Source: Pseudopyrenochaeta lycopersici (lineage: Eukaryota; Ascomycota; Dothideomycetes; Pleosporales; Pseudopyrenochaetaceae). Taken from it: 64,000 nt of DNA. Positions within the stretch are counted from its first letter, which is position 1; each line of letters begins with the position of its first letter. The position numbers were made by a program, and so were the translations under genes. Below the pieces are notes generated by a model. That model was not told where the DNA came from. It saw only the letters and a list, made by a program, of their open reading frames with translations, and did not search any database. Positions 45,962 through 56,713 of the stretch are shown piece after piece. The stretch covers positions 248,001-312,000 of the forward strand of contig NHZP01000007.1 in assembly GCA_003313425.1 (NCBI GenBank). Direction: 5' to 3'.

Positions 45962-47345
45962 ATGAGTAAAGCTCAGTCGCCCTACGACTCGCTACGGCAC
46001 ATTCCGCAGTACTACGACAACTCAGACTCGCACAATTCGGCCCTCAGTCTAATACTGACTCTGCGGCCGGAATGGAAAGAAAGCAAAGACACGATTGAGT
46101 TTGTGAGGTTCACTGACGGCATCACCAATACGGTACGCTAGATTTCTGTCTCCTCCCGAGTGCAGTGACCTCCTTGCTGGGCATTTGGCTAAGATGAAGG
46201 GCAGCTCCTAAAAGCGGTGAACAAGCGGCCAGGGCTATCGAAGGCAGAGATTGACGAGGAGGCGATTCTGCTGCGTGCATATGGAAAAGGAACAGACATC
46301 CTCATAGATCGCGAGAGTAAGTGGCCCAAGCAGTCACTGCCACCGCTGGAAACTAATTTTCCGTGCAGAGGAGACGCGGTCCCACTCCCTCCTCGCCCGC
46401 CACGGCCTCGCGCCCACTCTACACGCCCGGTTTGAAAATGGTCTCCTGTACAAGTACATATCAGGCAGCGTCTGTTCGCCCGCCGATCTGCGTCGGCCCG
46501 AAGTATGGCGTGGAGTAGCTCAAAGATTGGGAGAATGGCATGCAACATTACCTATATCCAGTATTAGCAGTACATGTCCTGCGCCATCTCAGCTCACTCC
46601 TGCGAACAAACGTGCGTCGCTGGCGGCCATGGCACAGCTTACGCCGGGCAAGCCGGTCCCCAATGTGTGGACTACTATGCAAAAATGGATTTCCGCGCTG
46701 CCGAAAGCGACTACCGCGCAATCGAACCGCCGAGATGAGTTGATGAACGAATTGGAGAGTCTCACCAAGATGCTGGGTGATACACCTGGCGTCGGTGGCT
46801 GTAATGCGTTTGTCTTCGCCCATTGCGACCTCCTCTCCGGCAACGTGATCATCGAACCCTCCCCCTCGTCCGCTGCTGCATCCCGTCGGTCCAGTGCATC
46901 AGGTGGCTCTGAAGAACCTGAGACGGCTGCATGTGTGTCATTCATCGACTACGAATATGCTACACCTGCACCTGCCTCGTTCGATATTGCGAACCACTTC
47001 GCTGAATGGGGTGGCTTTGACTGCGACTACAGCGCTATGCCCACACGCAACGTCCGCCGCGCCTTCTTGCGCGAGTACCTGCGCTCATTTAGTACCCATC
47101 AGAACCGCACTTACAACGACTCAGAGCTGGAGGAGCTGTTTGAGCAGGTTGATAGATTCCGAGGGGTGCCTGGTTTCTACTGGGGCATATGGGCATTGAT
47201 CCAGGCGCAGATCTCGCTGATCGATTTCGATTATGCCAACTACGCTGAAGTTCGACTGGGTGAATACTGGGCATGGAAAAAGACCATGAACGGCGAAGTT
47301 CAGAAGCAGACAGAGAGAGAAGAGAGATGGGCCCAGGAAGAGTGA
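45962..47345 (+). CDS. EKI1: Ethanolamine kinase
   Basis: Exons 45962-46132, 46205-46316 and 46369-47345, with introns of 72 and 52 nt, encode 419 residues. The enzyme phosphorylates ethanolamine with ATP, the first step of the CDP-ethanolamine (Kennedy) route to phosphatidylethanolamine, in the cytosol. The choline/ethanolamine kinase domain shows the Brenner motif with H246, D248 and N253, and the downstream metal-binding Ile-Asp-Tyr-Glu-Tyr (D288 and E290). The Asp-Ile-Ala-Asn-His-Phe-x-Glu-Trp segment also matches. The N-terminal Phe-Thr-Asp-Gly-Ile-Thr-Asn loop resembles ethanolamine rather than choline kinases (Gly-Gly-Met/Leu-Ser/Thr-Asn). A Ser/Ala-rich insert of about 30 residues sits between the Brenner motif and the Asp motif. 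Confidence 0.93.
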
Positions 47346-48518
47346 GCGAAGAATAGGATAAAGGAAGAGCCGGAAGACGAAAAGACGAAGAAGCTGTCAT
47401 TCAACATGCGATCATAAGGCGCCGGGGTGTCCGTCATTGCTTGTACTGCGGTACCTAGAAGATTCTTCTCTTCTAACCATACTTAATACCAATCAAGAGC
47501 ATCTGTTTACCATGCATTGAGTTAGAAAACCACGACCAGGCCTTTTGACAACCTCATCCTGCAAACTGGTCTCGTTCCGACCGGACTTATCAACCTAGTA
47601 TATAATTCCGTGTATCAACGGACGGAACACCGGGGATCCACCGGCGCTCAGCACCGGGCGGCATCAAATTTGGTACCGGGTGTGGTCCCTTTCGCCCACA
47701 CGCCCCCCCACTCCACAGCAGTCCCTTGCCAGATCTCGGAGTTCTTCATCCAGCAACAACACCGCACTTGTATCCACCCATACCCCTCGCCTAGCGCACT
47801 GCATGTCATCATTCCATCTCCACTCCCAAGTCGTATCATCGCAGAGGCGCATCCTTGCACTTTCACATGTAGATCGTCACGAGGAAGCCGCCGGAGGAGA
47901 CTGGGACAGGGCTGGACGGGACCGCCGGAAAGGTTGCATGCATTCCGCAATTCTGCATGGAATAATGTCGGGATGCAGGGCGACTAGGATGGCGGTTTGG
48001 AAGTGACGCGTCAGGGGCTGGCCGGGGGGTGACGACGAGGTTTGGTCGAGAGGACTGTTTGTTGGATGTTTTGGTGGAGCTTTGAATTGCATAGCTCGCT
48101 GCTACATAGACGAAATGAGGCACTGAGGTGCCTTACCCTTCTATGGTTGAATGTAGAATTAGAGCACTTGAGCCAAGTAATCATAGGCAAACGAGAGGAA
48201 GTAATTTGAAAGTTCATATTTCAATTCATTCTTTCATAAGCGTTGCGCTCTGCTCGGCCATTATCATGAAAAACGTTTCGTCTTGGTCATGCACTTAATC
48301 CCAAACGCTCTGCCTCTCCTTCCTGAATCCCATTATTGCTGCACCTGTTCGATTTGGGAAAAAAAAGAATGTGCTGAACGCAAGCACAAGGTGGATATCA
48401 TCGCAGAATGAAGTTCTCAATCCAATGAAATTTGAAGAAGAACTTTTAGCCCGTCCGTCCCTAATGTTTCGCTCTAGAGAAGAAAAGAAAAAGTCAAAGA
48501 GCTCTGAGACTCAAACCT
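47346..48518. other. Intergenic, convergent 3' regions
   Basis: About 1.2 kb between the stop codons of ethanolamine kinase (plus) and the Zn2Cys6 regulator (minus). Open frames of 100-125 codons overlap on opposite strands with no domain. Nothing is supported. Confidence 0.5.
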
Positions 48519-51500
48519 TCAGGCTTCAATGGCCAGACTGGCGTCCCCAGCACCCAGCCAGTCGACCTCGCCGAGGCCCATGTTGTTATCCAGCGCCGTA
48601 TCGTCGAAGTGGAATGCCTCACCTACAGCATCCAGATTCAACAATGAATCGAAGTCGCCATCATCGTATTCATTGTTGAGTGGAAGGCTGGAAAACAACA
48701 TCTCGTCATCTTTGTGGTGGTTAATGTTCATAAATGGATTCGACGTGAAGTCCATCATATTCCATTTGTTGTGGAAATTTAGTCCTTCATGAGAATGTAC
48801 AGCGGATGTAGTAGCGAGGGTGATAGGTGTTCCCTCGGAAATGGTGATGGTGGACATGTGCTCGTGGTCCGATTCTGGCGGTGTGGATGCCAGGAAGGTT
48901 TCGAGTCTTCGCGCCACTTCTTCATCAGTCACGTTTGGCTGGTTGTGCTGTTTCTCCAAGGCGTGCATGTTCGTCGTTCCACTGTCGGGTGGCGGAGTGA
49001 GTGTCGAACGGTGCAGGGACTGGGATGCTGTTGCTTCGCCATTCACAAGGTCGAGTCGTCGGCCCGCGTCGACGAGATCTTCAACGCTGGTTACAGGCGA
49101 GGGCTTTGGCATTGGCGACGCTTGGGCGGCCATCGGGGCGACGTGGATGCCTGCCTTGCGTATAGCAGCTTCAAGGAAGGCCACGGAATAGTCAGCTGCT
49201 GCATAGAGATCACGTAGCTTGCCCATTACGGTCATGCATTGACAGAACCCGCGTAAAGAGGAACGGCGCGTTTCTTCTTCCGGGGCTTTGATATCGAGCA
49301 GGTGGATTATAATGGCGGGCAGGAGAACAGTGACGCCTGTTGTTGGCAAATATTTGACTAAGCCGCCGCTGTCAAGGCGCTGTGCAATTGATGTAATAGC
49401 TGACGCTGCGCGGCGAACATTACGACGAGAGACATCGAGAAGATCGGATTCAATGTTCACCGCTGGAGTACTAGCTGGACCGGCTTGTGAATTCGGTAAA
49501 ACCTGAGGCCGGTGTAGAGCTGATAAAGTTGTGAAAAAGACCATATGCAACAGTGACCGAGCCAAGTCTATTGGCGCCTCACCGGTGAGTATTTCTGAGT
49601 ACTTGGCTTCTTCAGGTAGCCCAGTTACCCATTTTTGAAGCTCCTCATCGCAGGTCTTGACTTCACTTGTCTCGGGGTCCAGCTTCTTGGGCAGTAGCAT
49701 CATTGTTGTGCGGTCATTCTGCAAGCCGTGGTTATTGTTCAAAACGCAATATTGTTTAGACAGCACGTGTGATATGCATAGGCAGAGCCTGGCTTTCTCG
49801 ATGCACATAATGGCAAGTTGTCGTTGCACATCAGTGTCTCGGGCCACACGACAATCCTGTGGAATACAAGTAACCGAGTCCGGGAGAGTCGCGATTTCAA
49901 AATCGTCTAATGTGAGCATGGGCACATCAAAATCTTCGGTTTTTATTCGCGTTGGTCGCCGCATGCCGAGCGCGATGAGACGATCCCGCATATATGTCGA
50001 CCACCATATTCTCTTCCAAAGCTTAACGCGCTTGGGATCAAGGTTGGTGTTGTCTGGATTGCGATGAAGACCAATGGTATGCGCGACAGATGTTGCAACG
50101 CCCATCCAATGCCAAGTATCTTTTTGGTCATCGGGAGTTTCATAGTAGTAGGTCAATAGCAGTAGGGCCTGGACTAGCGAAACACGGTCGGACTCGTAAT
50201 CGAAGTCATACAATATCTGTTCCAGGGTCAGTCATCTGTCCAATTTCTGTCGAAATATCACATATTCGCCTTGATGTTCACATGTTCACATGTGCTCAAG
50301 TTCCCGACCCTCCGACGCCAACCTCCGCTTCGGCCGAGGGATACTCATCCAAGACTTCCAAGAAAGGGGCTTTTACTTACTCTGGTTTTTTGAAAGAAAT
50401 CCTTGCGCGCTTCTTTTCTTGTCGCATAGCCTGCAGATTGCAAGTGTTGCATATCGATGAAAGCTGAGCCAGCAAACATCACAGCTTGGAACAAGATCAA
50501 GCTGACCTTACCATTACTGCCATCCGGTCGGTCAATAATTGTCAGGAAATCGTGCAGATCCAGAAGCGGCATGTACGGGTGGACAAATTCAACGTAGGCG
50601 CGAAGCATTTCGCTACGCAAATTTCCGGTTGGCACAGTAAGGGCTCCTTTCTTTTCCAAATATGAAATTTCCTCTGGTCCGATTTTGGCTGGGAGCGGCT
50701 TGATGTATCTTGGGAGTTCAGCGGAAGAAGACTTCTGGGGCAAGTTGCCGAAAAACGAAGCTCGAGAGTCATTTGAGAACGGCGTGAAGGGTAATGTAGG
50801 GAGACCATGGATTTGTGAATTGATTGACAGACGACGCTGCAGACCTGAAAGGTTGCTCGCGGAGCTGATGCGATGTCCGTGGCTTTGATCTGTCTTCAAG
50901 TCAGTAAATGTCATGAAAAAACAAGTCATGTGGATTTGATTGCAACGCACATATGGAGTGAGGTACATGTTCGTCGCGTCGCGCTTCTGGCTCATGTGAC
51001 CCTTGCGATGAGGCTGATTTCAAGCTCTGAATGCCTTCTAAAGCGTCGCGCGAGACGAGTTTGCGGTTGACGTTCGATGCTGCATTAGCGTTCTCCGGAT
51101 TTTGTTCGTCATCTTTGGTCCATTTCCTGCCGACGTTAGTAAAAATTTCGCACTTGTGATGTAGGCTCATCGGCAGTTGTTGGTTGCAACGACTTTGGCG
51201 AACGTGACAGAATCAACACGCGCAAGTGGCTTGCCCAGACGCACAAGCGCTCAGCCAGGTGTGCATGACGACACTTGACAGTAGACGATGACCCGAATTT
51301 TTTGCTTGCGAAATGAAGTTTTTCGTGTTTGCGGCTAGGGGTCGTCGGATGTAGCACGGAAATGGGTAAACTAACTTTTTGCGCCTGCTCTCCGATACAA
51401 TGCATTCCACCTCGTCCAACCTGCAGTTTGTGCATGGAGCACCATGCTCAGTGACATTGCATCTAACTTTGCGGGCTCGACAACATTGACACGCCTTCGA

Positions 51501-51620
51501 AGCCCTTCTCTTCACTGAGCGTCCAGTCGAGTGTCCATCGAGACCAGCTTGGGTTGCCTTGCGTTTCGGAGGTTGGATGTCATGTTGATGGTCCGATGGC
51601 GATGCAGAATAATCAGACAT
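48519..51620 (-). CDS. Zn2Cys6 transcription factor of the CTF1/Far type
   Basis: Exons 51376-51620, 50967-51126, 50381-50893 and 48519-50216 give 871 residues. The introns are long for this genome (249, 73 and 164 nt). The N-terminus carries the binuclear zinc cluster with C44, C47, C54, C63, C66 and C73 and a basic stretch before it. The sequence around the cluster, with an extra Cys46 and the Val-Glu-Cys-Ile-Val-Ser-Glu-Ser end, matches cutinase transcription factor 1 beta and FarB. These bind CCTCGG elements and switch on genes for fatty-acid use and cutin breakdown. The fungal-specific transcription factor domain lies at about 205-470, including the Leu-Tyr-Asp-Phe-Asp-Tyr-Glu block that starts exon 4. 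The acidic C-terminal 120 residues look like an activation domain. Paralogue assignment (FarA or FarB) is tentative. Confidence 0.88.
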
Positions 51621-52034
51621 GGCTGCAAACGGTTGTCTGAGAACTAATTGCCAACGTAAGTGATGGGGAAAAAGTCGGATAGCACAACCACGCACACGAG
51701 GGGTCTGGGGGAACGCGAAGATTATGTATGGCACCAGGTTTCGTGAGAGTGGATTCCATGCTAGGGCTAGCTGTGTGCTTAGGGCACATAGACAAGCCGA
51801 TTCACCTTAGGACGGTAAACGCTCATGACGCCGTGTCCGTCCCCACTGGGGATCCTTAGTGCATACCCCAGTCCCCAGATGCGGATGGTCGGCGCTTTAC
51901 CCTTGGCGTTAAGGAGGCGCCGGTCGTTTTCGGATGCAATCGGGACTTCCGAAATCTACAAGCGTCGGCCGACGTCAGCTGTTGGTCCTCCCCTGTACGC
52001 GTGGAACATGCCGCGGCTCCTATAAATTTTTTTG

Positions 52035-52352
52035 TCAAAGCCGACCCTGCCCTTCAGCAGATAATATCTTCTCTCTGACCTGTGATCGCCAAGAGCAATG
52101 GTCGGCCTTGCAGTTGCACGAGATCTCGCAAGCCTTTTTTGACTTCGTGTTGGACCAGCCACCCGAGTCATAGCGGATGTGGGGTCGACTTTCGATGTTG
52201 AATCGGCATGTTCCATCATTCTCGGAGGGCGAGCCTGGAGCGGGATCTTCGTAGTAGGGCACGGAATTGAATATCCCATCTGCGACGTGATTGGTATCAA
52301 GCTTGCGGATACATGACCAAGCTAGACAGCTCTGGATTTCATAGCCGAGATG
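52035..52352 (-). pseudogene. Cys-rich open exon-like fragment, possible relic or unresolved secreted protein gene
   Basis: The minus strand is open for 105 codons between a TAG used as a possible acceptor (next to 52352) and a TGA at 52035. The translation holds seven cysteines, four of them packed in the last 40 codons, along with Trp and Asn-Cys-Lys patterns typical of secreted disulfide-rich proteins. No ATG or signal peptide lies in frame. An upstream exon with an eighth Cys can be imagined near 52440-52480, but no convincing splice joins them. I cannot tell a broken gene from one whose first exon I failed to find. Confidence 0.35.
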
Positions 52353-52940
52353 CTAGCCGCGTCGATACACGTGATACACACACAGCCTTCTCCAGTCTTT
52401 GCTTGCGCCATTTTGCCCACCATCGGAGAGGTCCACTCCTCCGATGCAGACGCCAATTAAACCTGCGCCCTGGGCGTTAGTGCTTGCGGTGTGCCGTTGT
52501 CTCACCAAAGGGCTGACCGCTCCAGTGACATTATGCTCCTTTCGTGCGAAACGAGACAACTGCCTCACGATGACGCCCCTGCGAGGGTCAGACATCTGAC
52601 TGCATGTGTTCTATCGGTGATCGGAGGGATGACCATACTGAACAACGGGATTACGTCCGGACTGCTAATTTGTCGCAAACCGCTGCCATGGAACTCAGCC
52701 AGCATCTAAGCCCATCTAGGAGCGTGACAGGGTCAAAATACAGCGTATCTTAGCTCATTGCCGTCCACACGGACAGCCTACGTCTGACTTGTATTAGTCC
52801 ATCCGTCGTTACGCCGTCCTTTCGCCTCGAAAGCGCCAACTCAATCAAAGCGCCTCTCTCAATGGACCTCGGGGGAGAGTCCTCCTATGGTCTGTGAACA
52901 CACCTTAGTTAACAAGCCTTTGAAGTCGTGCTGAAAACGC

Positions 52941-53285
52941 TCAGAGCCTGCGGTAAAAGTTCAAAGGCCAGCGATTGGCATTGTTCAGTGAACAGGTGGA
53001 GGTGATCCCTGTTCCATCCCAAGATTGCGGGGGACGCTTGCCATTCTCGGTGAAGACTCGGATAATTCCAAGCCGTTGGACACCAAGCCGCCGAAGCGGA
53101 CATTCACTCTTCCAAATTCTCACTAGAACACTCGGCAGCTTCTGCACATCAAAATTTGTGGCAGCGATCGTGTTATCCGCGGCCGCACTATACAGCACCA
53201 AGTTTGGCAGGCCCAGTACCTGTTTGCGGATAAGTAGTGTAATTGATACTACAGCCTTGAATAAGACATCAGAAACCTCGATCTC
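52941..53285 (-). pseudogene. Open coding-like fragment of unknown origin
   Basis: The minus strand is open for 114 codons from just after a TAA (53286) to a stop at 52941, with protein-like composition in its first 60 codons and no ATG in that part. No domain is recognised. It may be a remnant of a larger gene on this strand, or chance. Confidence 0.25.
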
Positions 53286-54305
53286 TTAGCGGCAAGTCCG
53301 ATCATGAAGGACGTTGTTTGATGCACTACAAGGTCTGCAGCTTGCAAGGCGGTCCGTAACGTGGGCTGGGTAGCTTTTGTGGCGCATCACATCTGAGGCT
53401 CACATGGGGTAATTCTCGAGTCAGTATCTCTGAATCGCGCAATATGCCTGCTATGCTTCACCGAGCTCGCGTGGCCCCCCCAGGAACTTTTGATACATCT
53501 CAGCCCCATACGATCTACATTACCAAGCATCCATGCAGCTGAATTTCTAAGTTTCGTCCGCGAACACGTTGGGAGATTCACGCAGGGGTCAACGGGAGAG
53601 TCCGGGTTTCAATTGACATTTTTCTGGGGCCAACTTGTTCCATCATGGCACACCTTGATGGTTGCAGAATCTCGTTGAGGCTTGCAGATTGCATGCGTGC
53701 GTATGTCCATCCTCGACAGGGGTCAAAGAACGAGCCTCGGTAGATTTTCGCCAGGACTTACCATGAGTTCGGTCCAAGTACACATTACTTCTAGGACAAT
53801 TCATGAATATCCAGCGAATGTGCATCTTTTGAAACTGCAAATATTATCTGTGTATTGATTTGGCTAAGGAACATACTAACACACCGACACTTGACAAGCA
53901 ACAATCCCCCACCGGAATGTGGGACGGCCCACGCGGACTAGTTTTCCGATTTCAATCCGGAAACCCAACGCGCAGGTTGAAAGAGAAACAGCGGCCCCAA
54001 CGTCAGCCATGGATATAATTTCTCTGAAAAGGTAATTTACCTTCACTGGATTTATCCAAGGGAGCGCTGAATGCGGCATTTCGCTCCATCAGTATTCCTC
54101 CCAGCAAAGGCACTCTTTTTATTTTTTGGCACGGCGTGTCAACTTCGATTTGTGATCACCGGGTCATACCAAAAGAGGAGAAAACAAGCGCATTAGAGCG
54201 AATATGTTATACATCGGTTAATGATTAGATTCTCACACGTCCAATCGTCACATATTCTAGACCCTCGAGTGTCCGCAGATATGACCAAATTAGGAGCTCA
54301 AAAAG

Positions 54306-54736
54306 CTACACGATAACACCACATATCTTCACAAAATTAGTCTACGCTCGATTATCGACGCAACGGAACGACTGCTCGCCATGACAATAGACGACGATAC
54401 CAGAAATATGAACTTACTTCGGGAACCGGCTTTGCACATGGAAAGCCACTCGCCAGACTCGCCTGATAGCATGCCTCCGCATGCTCGTTTTTGCACTTGC
54501 ACTCCTTTGTCCTCGTCAGCAATAGCTCGGTAGCGTTCTATCGCGTTGTCCTTTCATATAGCCGAAGGACTGGCCATAAATAGGATACTTACTGCAATTA
54601 GTTCCATCGGACAGTGTGGTACTCTGCAGAAGCAGCTGGCACCAAGCTGTCTATCGTTCAAGATGGTGGACAATACAGCGGCAGGTGCAGCAATAGCAAT
54701 AGGCAACAGAACCATGAGCGTGAAAGTAAACTTCAT
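54306..54736 (-). CDS. Small secreted protein with eight cysteines
   Basis: I reconstruct three exons, 54593-54736, 54418-54504 and 54306-54326, with introns of 88 and 91 nt, both with GTAAGT donors and CTGAC or CTAAT branch sites. The product is 83 residues. Residues 1 to about 17 form a clear signal peptide (Met-Lys, hydrophobic core, Ala-Ile-Ala-Ala-Pro end). The mature part has cysteines at 35, 37, 42, 50, 52, 60, 71 and 79, an even number as expected for disulfide pairing. A TATATAT stands about 100 bp upstream. The last acceptor could also be the TAG 15 nt earlier, in the same frame, adding five residues but no Cys. I know no family; it has the size and make-up of fungal apoplastic effectors or antimicrobial peptides. 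Confidence 0.65.
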
Positions 54737-55277
54737 CGTGGTCGATTCGTGTGCTGTTTGTGCCCTGTAACGACTATGCAAGTTCTATGTCAGTGTTAGA
54801 GAGACTTCACGGAGACCCTGAGATACGGTCTTTGATATATACATACGCATTCATATTCCAACACTTCGTTGTCCCTCACGCGGTAGTTAGCCAAGCTAAG
54901 GGATAAATGGGGCGGATAGCAAAACCGAATACCGTCCCCGTCTTGGAGCTGAATTGATTACTATATAGTGCTGTACGAGAAATACGTATGGAGCCATTGA
55001 GCATGCGAATCAAAAAGGTCAGTAACACAAGAAATTTGTTAATCGAGCCAATACATTGAAGTCGGGGCCTCAAAACGAATGTTTGGTGTTGCTTCGTGGG
55101 TTTACAGCCCGATTTCTGACATGCAGATACGGGTTGTATAATGCAGGGAGGAACCTAATATTGTGGAGAAAAATAATCGAAGGCGAGGGCTGGTGCAGAC
55201 GCTGTTGGAAGAAATGTGCAAATTTACATAGTACAGGTGAATCTTTAGATATAGATGTAACTGTCTAAACCGTAGCC
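54737..55277. other. Intergenic between the small secreted protein gene and the acyl-CoA dehydrogenase gene
   Basis: The 541-bp stretch contains the promoter of the secreted protein gene at its left end and the 3' region of the dehydrogenase gene at its right end. Both genes are on the minus strand. Otherwise nothing was seen. Confidence 0.5.
54835..54841 (-). promoter_or_regulatory. TATA box candidate of the small secreted protein gene
   Basis: TATATAT on the minus strand, 99 bp before the ATG at 54736, with pyrimidine-rich sequence between. Confidence 0.55.
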
Positions 55278-56713
55278 TTATAGCTTCGACGATCCCGCAG
55301 GCCTCTCTAACGCCTTTGTCTTGTTCTTGAAATTCTTTACCAATTGCCTTACCCCAAGGTCAAGCATAACATCCTCGCTACCTCCCGGAATTCTTACGCC
55401 CGGAACTTCCCTGTAAATTCGCTCAATCAACTCTCCCTGGCCACTCTTTGTATATCCATTTCCACCAAACAGTAATTGCGCGGTCTGCGCACACTCGTTC
55501 AGTACAATACCACTCTGTGCCTTCACCATCGCTGTCAATCCTCCCAATTCAATATCTGCTGTAGCTTTAGGAAGCTGTGTCATCTGATAGACGAATTGTT
55601 CGACCCAGGCCCACTGGGATTCGAGGAGCGCGCCGGCTTTTGCGAGACGGTGGCGTACGACGGGTTGGTCGATGAGCGGCTTGGAGAAGGCTTCACGCTT
55701 GAGGACATATTCCATTGCGGCGCTGAGGGCAACACGGGCTTGTCGTGTCGCTCCGATGGCAATGGAGAGGCGCTCGTGGTTGAAGTTTGTCATGCTGCTT
55801 TCTGTCAGTTCGCCATCTCAAAATCTATATAGAAGTGCCCGTACATGTACTTCATGCCCATGCCCTCTTCGCCGATAAGGTTCTCCACTGGGACTTTCAC
55901 GTCGTCGAGCTCAATGAACGTTGTTCCTGCAGAAACCTGTCCGCCCACCTTGATTCTGCGCATGCTAACGCCTGGGTATCCCTTCAACGGCACAACCACC
56001 ATCGATAAGCCGGAGGGTCCTGGTCCACCTGTACGTACAGCCATCGACGAGTATTCTGCCCAGATACCATTTGTAATCCACTTCTTGGTGCCATTGATAA
56101 TGTAATGCTTCCCATCCTTTGACTTGACCGCCGTTGTAGTTATCTGCGCAACATCGGATCCAGCCTCGGGCTCTGTGATGGCGATGCAAGTCCTCTTCTT
56201 GCCGGTGAGGAGTTCGGGGAGGAAGCGCTCTTGCAGCTGCTTATTGCCGAATTTGATAATGGGTGGAACGCCGAAGGACATGCCAGTCGTGAGACTACCA
56301 GATGGACCAGCCAGGCCGGTTCGTGCCATCTATCGCGCTTGATCAGACATGTTCCTGACGCGTTTATGAAATGGAAAGTATACCTCATCAGCGTAGATCA
56401 TTGTATGAATGTAATCCCACTCCTCGACCTTTACAACACCAAGGATGTCATGGATGCCCAGCTTCTTCAGCCACTCAACTGGAAGAGGCGCTGGTAGAGT
56501 GGGCAGCAGCATGCCATTCTTTGCAAAGGTCTCAAAAACATGTTCCGGTATTGTTTCTACGGTGTCCCACTCGAGCGCCTTCTCCAACAAATACTTATCC
56601 ACGAACTCGCGACACGCTTTTTGCCATCTTAGATGTGTTTCCTTGTAGTATGGCGAGGGAAGGCCGAGGATGTACGGTGGTTCGGAGAAGGGGACGAAGG
56701 GAGTCGAGGACAT
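55278..56713 (-). CDS. Acyl-CoA dehydrogenase family protein
   Basis: Exons 56384-56713, 55845-56329 and 55278-55794, with introns of 54 and 50 nt, encode 443 residues. These FAD enzymes introduce a double bond between C2 and C3 of acyl-CoA. The three classical parts are present: an N-terminal helical domain, a middle beta domain with the Ala-Ile-Thr-Glu-Pro-x-Ala-Gly-Ser-Asp signature and the Lys-Trp-Ile-Thr-Asn segment, and the C-terminal helical domain with Phe-Gly-Gly-Asn-Gly-Tyr. The end reads Arg-Glu-Val-Pro-Gly-Val-Arg-Ile-Pro-Gly-Gly-Ser-Glu instead of the usual Tyr-Glu-Gly-Thr, so the base Glu is not at its standard place. The substrate is unknown. There is no peroxisomal SKL end (it ends Ser-Lys-Leu preceded by Ser, see findings). 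Confidence 0.9.

Larger units (their letters stand above)
51621..54305. other. Gene-poor stretch with decayed-looking coding fragments
   Basis: About 2.7 kb upstream of the Zn2Cys6 regulator. It holds its promoter next to 51620, plus two minus-strand open stretches listed separately (52035-52352 and 52941-53285). A further short minus-strand frame ending near 53876 starts Met-Ala-Asp-Val-Gly-Ala-Ala-Val-Ser-Leu, like the beginning of many fungal NLR or ankyrin proteins. It soon runs into stops. No transposon hallmark was found. Confidence 0.45.

Noticed and set aside
47610..48006. Overlapping frames between ethanolamine kinase and the Zn2Cys6 regulator
   Set aside because: Shadowed on the opposite strand and placed in a convergent 3' region.
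55278..56713. Thought at first that the acyl-CoA dehydrogenase lacks a peroxisomal signal
   Set aside because: The last three residues are Ser-Lys-Leu, a canonical PTS1, so the first impression was wrong.
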